From assembly GCF_002198715.1 (NCBI RefSeq), contig NZ_MWLK01000039.1, forward strand, positions 1 through 64,000: a stretch of 64,000 bases of DNA, written 5' to 3'. Shown here in pieces: positions 37,324 to 45,700 of the stretch (position 1 is the first letter of the stretch; each line of letters begins with the position of its first letter). The DNA is from Rhodomicrobium sp. R_RK_3 (GTDB taxonomy: Bacteria; Pseudomonadota; Alphaproteobacteria; Rhizobiales; Rhodomicrobiaceae). The position numbers and the translations under genes are program-made. The notes beneath the pieces were generated by a model. The model worked only from the letters and a program-made list of their open reading frames with translations. It did not search any database and was not told the DNA's origin.

Positions 37324-39168
37324 ATGTTGGCAGGGACGGCACTCAAGCAGACGGCGGCGAACGAGCCGGGCGTCTTCCTCGGCGTCATGCGCTCGGTGAA
37401 GGGCCAGGTCTGGCGCGAGCGGCTGAGCGCCGAGCAGGCGCGGCTCGCGGCGGCGATCTGCCAGCATCACGATCTGCCGGAACTGCTCGGCCGCATCCTC
37501 GCCGCGCGCGGGGGCACGCTCGAAAACATCCCCGACATGATGGCGCCGACTCTGAAAGCCCTGCTGCCCGATCCCTCCTCGCTGCAGGATATGGACCTCG
37601 GCGCCGCCCGTTTCGCCGACGCCATCCAGAAGGGCGAGTCCATCGCCATCTTCGGCGATTACGATGTCGATGGCGCCTCCTCCGCCGCGCTGGTGCGCCG
37701 CTTCCTGCGCGCGCATGGCCGCGACGCCGTCATCTACATCCCCGACCGCATCTTCGAAGGCTACGGCCCGAACGTCGCCGCCATCGAGGGGCTGGTCGAG
37801 CGCGGCGCGCAGCTCATCGTCACGGTCGACTGCGGCAGCACCAGCCATGAGCCGCTCGCCGCCGCCCGCCGCCTTGGCGCCGATGTCGTCGTCATCGATC
37901 ACCACCAGATGGGCGAGGAGCTGCCGGCCGCCGTCGCCGTCATCAATCCGAACCGCCAGGACGATCTCTCCGCCCAGGGGCATCTCTGCGCGGCGGGCGT
38001 CACCTTCCTGTTCCTGATCGCCGTCACCCGCCATCTGCGCCGGGCGGGCTGGTACGCCAACGGCAAGGCCGCCGAGCCCGATCTGCTGGCGCTGCTCGAC
38101 ATCGTCGCGCTGGCGACCGTCTGCGACGTGGTGCCGCTGACCGGCATCAACCGCGCCTTCGTCGCGCAAGGGCTGAAGGTCATGCATCGGCGGCAGAATG
38201 TCGGCCTGCGCGCGCTCGCCGACGCCGCCGGGCTGAATTCGGCGCCGACGCCCTATCACCTCGGCTATATCCTCGGGCCGCGCATCAATGCGGGCGGGCG
38301 CATCGGCGACGCCGCGCTCGGCGCGCGCCTCCTGTCCAGCGACGATGAAGGCGAGGCCGCCCGCATTGCCGCGACGCTGACCCAGCTCAACCGCGAGCGC
38401 CAGGAGATGGAGCAGCGCTGCTGCCTCGAAGCCATCGCCATGGCCGAGGCGCGGCTCGAGGCGACCCCGGACCTGCCGCTGATCCTGGTCGGCTCCGAGG
38501 CCTGGCATAAGGGGCTGGTCGGCCTCGTCGCCAGCCGCCTGATGGATCGCTTCCGCCGCCCGGCCCTGGTCATGGCCTGGGACGGCGAGGCGGGCGACGG
38601 CACCGGCTCGGCCCGGTCGATCGCCGGGGCGGATATCGGGCACGCCGTACGCGCGGCGCTGGCCAAGGGGCTCGCCAAGAAGGGCGGCGGGCACGCCATG
38701 GCGGCGGGCGTCACCATCGAGCGCGGCCGGCTGGAGGAGCTGGAAGCCTTCCTCATCGCCGAGCTGGCCTCAAGCGTCACGACGGCCCGCGACATCTCCG
38801 CCCTCTCGGTCGACGGCGCGCTGACGCCGGAAGGCGCGACCTCGGAATTCGTCGACCTGCTGGAGAAGGCCGGTCCCTACGGGGCCGGCCACGCCGCGCC
38901 GCGCTTCGTCTTCCCCGCGCATCGTATCGGCTTCGCCAAGCTGATGGGCGAGGCTCATGTGCGCTGCACGCTGAAATCCGGCGGCGGCGCGAGCATCGGC
39001 GCCATCGCCTTCCGCGCCGTCGGCACGCCCATTGGCGAGGCGCTGCTCAGCGGCGACGGCCGCCCCTTCCACATTGCCGGCCGGCTGCAGCGCGACACTT
39101 GGGGCGGGCGCGAAAAGATCGAGGTGCTGATCGAGGACCTGGCGGATCCGATGCAACAAAAGCTGTGA
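37324..39168 (+). CDS. recJ: Single-stranded-DNA-specific exonuclease RecJ
   Basis: A 614-residue 5'-3' ssDNA exonuclease of the DHH family, acting in recombination and repair. Motif I FGDYDVDGASS, the DHH motif VIDHHQMGEELP and the DHHA1 motif GGGHAMAAGVT are present; an OB-like C-terminal domain follows. ATG 37324 is preceded by AGGGGG. It ends 72 bp before tRNA-Glu. Confidence 0.95.
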   Translation: MLAGTALKQTAANEPGVFLGVMRSVKGQVWRERLSAEQARLAAAICQHHDLPELLGRILAARGGTLENIPDMMAPTLKALLPDPSSLQDMDLGAARFADAIQKGESIAIFGDYDVDGASSAALVRRFLRAHGRDAVIYIPDRIFEGYGPNVAAIEGLVERGAQLIVTVDCGSTSHEPLAAARRLGADVVVIDHHQMGEELPAAVAVINPNRQDDLSAQGHLCAAGVTFLFLIAVTRHLRRAGWYANGKAAEPDLLALLDIVALATVCDVVPLTGINRAFVAQGLKVMHRRQNVGLRALADAAGLNSAPTPYHLGYILGPRINAGGRIGDAALGARLLSSDDEGEAARIAATLTQLNRERQEMEQRCCLEAIAMAEARLEATPDLPLILVGSEAWHKGLVGLVASRLMDRFRRPALVMAWDGEAGDGTGSARSIAGADIGHAVRAALAKGLAKKGGGHAMAAGVTIERGRLEELEAFLIAELASSVTTARDISALSVDGALTPEGATSEFVDLLEKAGPYGAGHAAPRFVFPAHRIGFAKLMGEAHVRCTLKSGGGASIGAIAFRAVGTPIGEALLSGDGRPFHIAGRLQRDTWGGREKIEVLIEDLADPMQQKL

Positions 39169-39240
39169 AATCGCGGAACGCTGCGCAGAGGGCTTGTCAT
39201 CCCGCCGATTCCTTTTTATATCAGGACTGCCTTGAGCGAA

Positions 39241-39315
39241 GCTCCCTTCGTCTAATGGTTAGGACATCAGATTTTCAATCTGGAAACAGGGGTTCAATTC
39301 CCCTAGGGAGTACCA
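39241..39315 (+). tRNA. tRNA-Glu (TTC)
   Basis: A 75-nt tRNA with a 7-bp acceptor stem (GCTCCCT pairing with AGGGAGT), an A-box-like TCTAATGGTTAGGAC, anticodon arm TCAGA-TTTTCAA-TCTGG with anticodon TTC, and a T arm with GGTTCAATTCC. CCA is encoded. Anticodon TTC reads glutamate codons GAA/GAG. Confidence 0.96.
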
Positions 39316-39340
39316 AAAGCCTTTGTTTTCATTGGCTTTT
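39315..39340 (+). terminator. Terminator-like hairpin after tRNA-Glu
   Basis: A 7-bp inverted repeat AAAAGCC/GGCTTTT, loop of 12 bases, ends in four Ts and begins at the last base of the encoded CCA. The T tract is short and the stem is weak, so this is a candidate intrinsic terminator. Confidence 0.45.
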
Positions 39341-39648
39341 CGCCTTTGTCCCCCATTGCGCCAACCAGCCTTGATCGGCTTTGATGTTGTGCCCGCACGC
39401 AGCAATCCGCGCGCCGGATTGAAGCGGCCGATGCCGGCCTCCACCAGTTCGGCGCCGAGATAGCACACCCGCGGCAGGGGTCGGATGGCGGTCCCGCACA
39501 TTGCCCTCAATTTCCATAAAACCTTCGCATCAGAAGCATTATCGCAATTCGTCAAGCTAAGTGTCTGCAGTACCAGGGTTCTTCTTAATCCGTCGATGGG
39601 TAGAAGCTGCAAATCGATAACAAATCGTTGGCGATATGCGAAATTATC

Positions 39649-39677
39649 TTGCCCTCCTGCATTATTCTTAAAATACT
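39649..39677 (+). promoter_or_regulatory. Weak sigma-70-like promoter candidate
   Basis: TTGCCC and AATACT stand 17 bases apart, within the A/T-rich part of the leader and about 45 bp before the leader ORF. The match to consensus is only partial. Confidence 0.25.
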
Positions 39678-39694
39678 CATTATGCAAATGTTAG

Positions 39695-39714
39695 CCGGCG
39701 GTCCTCGCCGGAGG
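39695..39714 (+). promoter_or_regulatory. Hairpin overlapping a Shine-Dalgarno sequence
   Basis: CCGGCG (39695-39700) pairs perfectly with CGCCGG (39706-39711) around a 5-base loop. The 3' arm contains the first two bases of the GGAGG ribosome site (39710-39714) of the 8-codon leader ORF, so folding could limit access to it. Confidence 0.4.
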
Positions 39715-39720
39715 TGGCAC

Positions 39721-39747
39721 ATGGAGATTCCCCATGCTGATTGCTGA
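39721..39747 (+). CDS. Possible 8-codon leader ORF (MEIPHADC)
   Basis: ATG 39721 lies six bases after GGAGG, the best ribosome site in the area. It reads MEIPHADC and stops at TGA 39745-39747, beyond the start of the giant gene (ATG 39734, different frame). The overlap suggests translational coupling. It could instead be incidental, because the giant gene has its own GGAG (39723-39726) seven bases before its ATG. Confidence 0.3.
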   Translation: MEIPHADC

Positions 39748-42700
39748 AGGTGGAGGCGGTCGGACAACCCCGGTCTATGACGAGCGGCGGGAAATCATCG
39801 AGCTCAAGCGCGAGATCAATCGAAATCGCCAGCTCCAAGCCGCCAAGCAAAGCCAGGCGGGCAAGACCGAGGGGCAACGTCAGGCAACGAGTGCGGCGGT
39901 CGGGAAATATCAGGAGAAGGTCGATGCGCATCAGAAGAACTGGCTAAAAGCCAACGGCCATAAGTACCATACCCAGGCGGCATTGCAGCAGGCCTGGGAA
40001 AATGCCTGGGCGGTCGATGGCAAGGCGGCGCGCGACGAACTTGAGCCCTATCTGGTCGACTACGACAGGGATATCAGGGAGGATCTGCGCCTTGCCGCGG
40101 ATGGGGCCGACGCCGCCGGAGGCGATCCCAAGGCGGCGGTTGAGGCGCGGGCGTCCGAGCTGAAGAGCGCTGATGGAAGCGACGGCCTGACCGACCAGTT
40201 CCTCGACGGCATCGTCACCAGGGCCGCGATCGAGGTCGGTCATGAAACGCCGGCCATGCGCGCTGCCGCAAGGCAATATGAGGCGGCCGGTGCCGAGTGG
40301 GGCGCTGCGCAGCAGATTCCCGAAGGTGATCGCACCATGAACACCTTCCTGCAGCAGCGCTACGAGTCAGCGAAGGCCAATTTCGAAGACGCCAGAACGA
40401 ATTTCATCAAAATCTACTCCGACGCGATAACGACGGACCTGGAGGCCGGTCTCGCCTCCGGCAAATCCCTCGATCAGGTCACCTCCGAGGTCAAGAGCCT
40501 ATACGATGAAGGTCTCTCCGACCTGGTCGATTTTCGCGTCATCGTCCTCAATAAGACCGAACTGGTCGACGAATGGCAGACGGCGATCGAGTCCGACATT
40601 GGTGCCCTGGGGTTGACCCCGGCGGAGTTGGAGCTGGGCGCGAAAGATTCCAACAAACTGGCTTTCCTGAAGGCGGCAGGGTTCACGCTTGAGCTGGATC
40701 CGGTGAAATACAAGGCGATGACGGGGTTCGATCTCAGCAAGGAAGAGATCGAACTGGCCAAGAAAGACCCGATCTTCTTTTTCTTCCTGCAGAAGCAGAA
40801 CATTCATTTCTCGATGTCCGGCAACTCTGTCGTGCTGAAGATCGGCGCCAAAAACGCGCCGGCCCAAATGCAGCTCGCAGCGCAGCAGGGTTTTGATGAT
40901 GGCGGCGTGCTCGGCCTCGCGGGCGCGCTGAGCGCTCCCGTTTTCGCCGACAGCGATCTCACGGCGCTGATGGAGGGTGCCGATAAGACGCGCACCAAAT
41001 TCGGCAAGGCGAATCTGTACCGGCACGAAGGCAAGGATCGCCTGCAATTCGTCAATATGCTGCTCACCGGCTATTTCACGCTGGGGGAGCGAAAGGTGTT
41101 CTGGGACGAGACCGGGCGTGGCGCGGTCGAGCCGATCCTGCGCGATGGGCTGAACGGTGTGAAGGTGCCCGAGGACGACCTCGATGAGCGCCGGTTCCTG
41201 ACCTATATCGGCGAATATATGGACGAGGCGCTGGTGGACGGCTCGCCCGAAATGGCGGCGCTCGTCATCGATCTAGTCATGGACCGGGTCGACAGCGCCT
41301 CGCCGGAGATGGAGTTCGGCAGCACCGAAGTCTTCGCGCAGTCGATGGTGAACGCCGTTCACCTGGCGGACCAGCTCCCCGGCAGCGTCAAGGCCGAAGA
41401 GGTCGCGAGATGGATGGTCGCTTCGGAACGCGGCCTGATCAATCGTGATGCGATCGGGGAGTTCCGTAACGCCATCGCCAATACCGGCAATACCGAACTG
41501 GGCGACGCCGTCCTGAGCGAGCTGCGGGCGACCGATGAATATTCCAGCGGCTTCCCCGAAGAGTTCAAATGGGGCGTGGACGACGGCAAGAAGGCGGCCA
41601 ATATCGCTTTCGGCGAGGCAAAGCGGGCTGCCGAATTCACCGCCTTCATGGATCCGGCCCAGCAGAAGACGATCCTGAATGGTTTCTTCGATCGCTTCGC
41701 CGACATGCCCGATGTCGGCAAGCCGCTCAGCACCGCGAACAGCCCTGAGCTGCGCAACACGCTCGGTCAGATCGCCGGCTATCATCCCGACCAGAATCTC
41801 GATGCCTACGCCCGCGGCGATAAATCCGTCGACTGGTTCAGCGAGGATTCGACGCAGCGTGCGGTCATCGACCTCCTCGTCACCTGGGTTGACATCGAGG
41901 ACGGCGACGGCCAGGGCGCCACCGCGACCATCTACCCCTATGCCTACGGCTCCAAGCGTGACGGTGTCGATTATAGCCTCCTGATCAAGATCACCCGGGC
42001 GGATGGCAGCGAAAGCTTCATCGACGGCAATGCAGCGGACGATGTCGTCAATTATTTCCTCGGCGATCCGATGACCAAGGACGACGACAAAGAAATCAAG
42101 CAAGAGGACGTGCCGCTGCAATGGCACTATACCGGCTTCGACGACTTCATCGACCATAACAACTATGACACTGGCGGCACCATCTACCTACCCAAGGACT
42201 GGAAGATCTCCAAGGCGGACGGCCATGTCGAATGGATGGAGATGGCCGCCGCGCGCGAGACCGGCAAAGAGACGTTCATGAAATGGGCGGACGGCGTCGC
42301 CACCGCGCTCGTGTTCGGCGCGAGCCTGGTCCTTGCGCCGTTCACGGCGGGCGGCTCGCTGGCGCTGGGCCTGACATGCCTCGGCGTCCTGGCGGCCGGC
42401 ACGGGCTGGACGGTCTATAGCGCCCACGACCGACGCGACGAGATGGGCGAGCACGGGGCCTCGACCAAATTTAGCAATCCCGCCGCAAGGGACACCTATA
42501 TTCAGGAAGCCACCGCAATCTTTTCGATCCTGCCGATGGGGGCCGGCTGGCGAGCGGTCAGGCTGGCGCGCATTGGCAAGGATTTCGAGGTGGTGGGCGC
42601 TCTGACGCGCAACACGGCGATGGCCGCGCGAGGGGCCCGAACCCTCGACGCCTCGGCGAAATATGCCCAGTGGGCCAGGGCGCTCGGCCGCCCCAACACC

Positions 42701-45700
42701 GCTATCGGCATTTATTTCACCGTCGACCAGTCGATCTCGCTGATCCAAAATTTTGACAAAATGAATAATGGAGAGCGCTGGCTGGCCCTTTACTATGCCG
42801 CTTTCGGCGTCAGTCAATTTGCGATCGGCAAAGCGGCGGAGCGCATTCCCAGGTTCCAGGAGGCGCTATCGGGTAATCCGCGTTTCAGCAAGCAACAGGA
42901 GGAATACTTCGAAGCGCTGGGCCATGCGCGCTTGGCCGGTGACGCCGGAGAGCCGCTCGATTCGTATTTCGGCAGCTATTTCGCGCTCGAGAATGGCGAC
43001 ATCCTGTTCACGCCGACCGTCGGCAAGCCCATCATGATCTACGCGGCGGAACGGATTGCGCCCAAGCTCGTGCTGCCGTCTGAAACCGCTGCCGCGCCGT
43101 CTAGTCCGATCCTGACCGCGGCGCAGGGGCGGCCGCCGGCACATAGCGGCGGCCGGCTCATCGTGCCGGGCGAGGGCGAGAGCACCTCGGGCGATTTCTA
43201 CATGCCCGACGGGGTCAGGACCAACATCACCGACGCCGTCTCCGAACTCGGCGCGCGCGGGACCATCAGCGAATCCACCCTCGCCACCGTACCGGTGGAC
43301 GCTGTCGACGCCTTTACCGGGCGCGACGGCGACGAGGGGCCGGCGCCGTCCTTGATCATCGCCGACCGGCGCGGTGGCAATCGCGGCTTCCTCTCCTGGG
43401 ATGGTCCGCCCGCCCTGGCCCGCACCGGCAAGCCGGACATGTCTGCCGAGATCGGGATGCAGGATCCGGCCGATGCGCCCGTCGTCATTCGGATGACGAG
43501 CAGCCGCCAGGCCTCGCTGCAAACCGGCCGCGACGCGCGGACCGACCAGTTCATCGCCGCGTCTGGGGCAACGGTGCGTTCCGAGTTCGCGCAATGGCTG
43601 CGCCCGCAGGCTCCGGGCACCGTCTCCGGACGCCTGGCGGAATGGCTCGGTTGGGGGCGATCCACCTCCGAGCCGACCATCGTGCGGCAGGACGACACCG
43701 AATTCGAGACGACATTTGCCAGTCACAGCACCGACGATGCCTCGCATGTCCAGGGGTTTTATCTTTCCGGCTCGAATACGATCCATCTGCGCAACCGGCC
43801 GTCGGGCTTTTTCGAGCCCTTCAACGGCTATGTGGTCGGCCATGAATATCTGCATTCACTGGCGGCACGATATTTTACGGAGCGCGTCGGCTCTCTGAAA
43901 TATCGGCCAACCGACAAATTCCTCGACGAAGGCGTTACGCAATATCTGACTTTCAAGGCTTTTGGCCCCAAGGAATACGCCCAGCAGGAGATGGGATACG
44001 CCAAATATGTCCTGTCCCTCGACGACCGCGGACAACTCACCAAGGACAACGGCCAATACCTGCATGAAACACTCCTGGCGGAGGAGATCTTCGAGCGGAT
44101 GGCGGCGGATGGCTACGATCCGTTTGCGGCTTATTTCCAGGGCGAGGTCGGAGCCGTCGAAGCGTTCTATTCCTATGCCATGGCCGATCCAAACGTCGTG
44201 CCGGCCACCAAACCGAATGCGGGGGTCCATTCCGCCAAATGGCAGCCTTCGGGCAATATTCCAGGCGGCAAGCAGGTCTACCGCATCGGGCCCGATGGCA
44301 AGATGGCGCTCGTGCCGGCGGCACAAACCGCCCAGCCAGCCCCCCCACCCGGGAGCGTGCCTCCGCCGCCGGCAGTGCCGGTGCCGACCTTGCGTCCTGC
44401 CGTGCCGGGCACGGCCACACCGGTCTCCGCCGCCGCCGGAACCTCGACATCCGTGCCGACGGTGCGCTCCGCGACCCTCCCCCCGACGATCATCACACCG
44501 GGCAGGGCGGCGACGAGCGCGACAGGCAAAAAGCTCCCGCCTTTGGTCATTATCAGCGACGTGCCATCCAATCCCTATCGCGGCAAGCCGATCCGCAAGG
44601 GGCCATTCCGACGTGTCTTCACCTTCGTCGCCGAATCGCGGGCAACGCGGATCGACGCCTTTGCTCGCGACCTCGGCGTCGACCCGAGCGTGGTGGAGTC
44701 GGATATCGTCCAGGACATCGTCAACGGCATTCCGATCCTGGGACGCCTTGCCGACCTTGTGGCGGATATTCACGCGCATTCGCGGACCTATGACCGCCGC
44801 TGGGATGTGATCAATCTGGTTCCGCCGGGGAAGAGCGACCGGCCGATGATGCTGGTGAACAAGACCGGCTGGGGCAGCCGCATTCTGATCGGCGACATCC
44901 CGCAGGATTGCGGCATCGGTCATTATTCCAATGTCGCCTCGCGGCTGCTCTCGCTGAAACTGGCCGGACTGCTTGACCGCAAGAACGTCAAATCCTGGGA
45001 TCGCGCCAACCATACTTTTAAGCGCTGGACGCAAACCCTCGAGACCGTGGCCAAGGACATAAATCCCGAGATCGCCATCGCGCTCGACCGCGCCACTTTG
45101 ATGGGCGGGACCGTAAAATATCGCGGCAAGGCGTATAATCTGACCCAGCTCATCAATCAGCTTCACCTTGAAGCGCCCGCCATGCATCGGACGCTCTCGA
45201 ATCAGGTCAGGCGCCTGGCCAAGAAGCAGCCCCACGCGGTCCTGCGCTACGATCTCTCCATCACCGGATTCAATCCCGGCGGACCGAAGGGCGCCAAGCA
45301 GGTTCGCCAGCGCCTGATGAGCGCGCCCGGGCGCAGGGCGTTCATCGGCGAGGTGACCCTGCACAAGGAAATGGTCGACGCGATGCTCGGCAAGGAGGGC
45401 ACCACCTTCCGCGACATGGCCTCGATCAAGAATTTCCGCGAAGTCATGAAACTCGCCGATGAAAGCGGGCTCGGCGTGCTGATCCATTGCGACTGGGGCA
45501 ATGTCTCGCACCGCAAGTCCGATGGCCGGCCGCAGGCGGGCACGCACGAATATGAGAATTTCGACCAGCTCATCGAACTTGTGTCGCAATATCCCAATGC
45601 CAATATCGTCCTCGCCCATACCGGCATCGGACGCTATGTGCGGCCGGATTCCACTGCCATATCGGCCACCGAGATGATCGGTCCCGACGGCCATAAGGTT

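Larger units (their letters stand above)
39341..39720. other. Leader region between tRNA-Glu and the giant gene
   Basis: About 380 bp without a supported gene. The first 180 bp are GC-rich and would read as a broken minus-strand frame; I do not recognise its product. From about 39515 to 39690 the sequence becomes A/T-rich, unlike its surroundings, as expected of a promoter region or foreign DNA. Confidence 0.4.

Noticed and set aside
39241-39315. tRNA-Glu as an attachment site of a genomic island
   Set aside because: No second copy of its 3' end and no integrase gene were seen in the window.
39259-39687. A minus-strand frame over the tRNA and leader region, considered as an integrase remnant
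   Set aside because: It reads through the tRNA gene and holds no recognisable integrase motif (no R-H-R-Y pattern).
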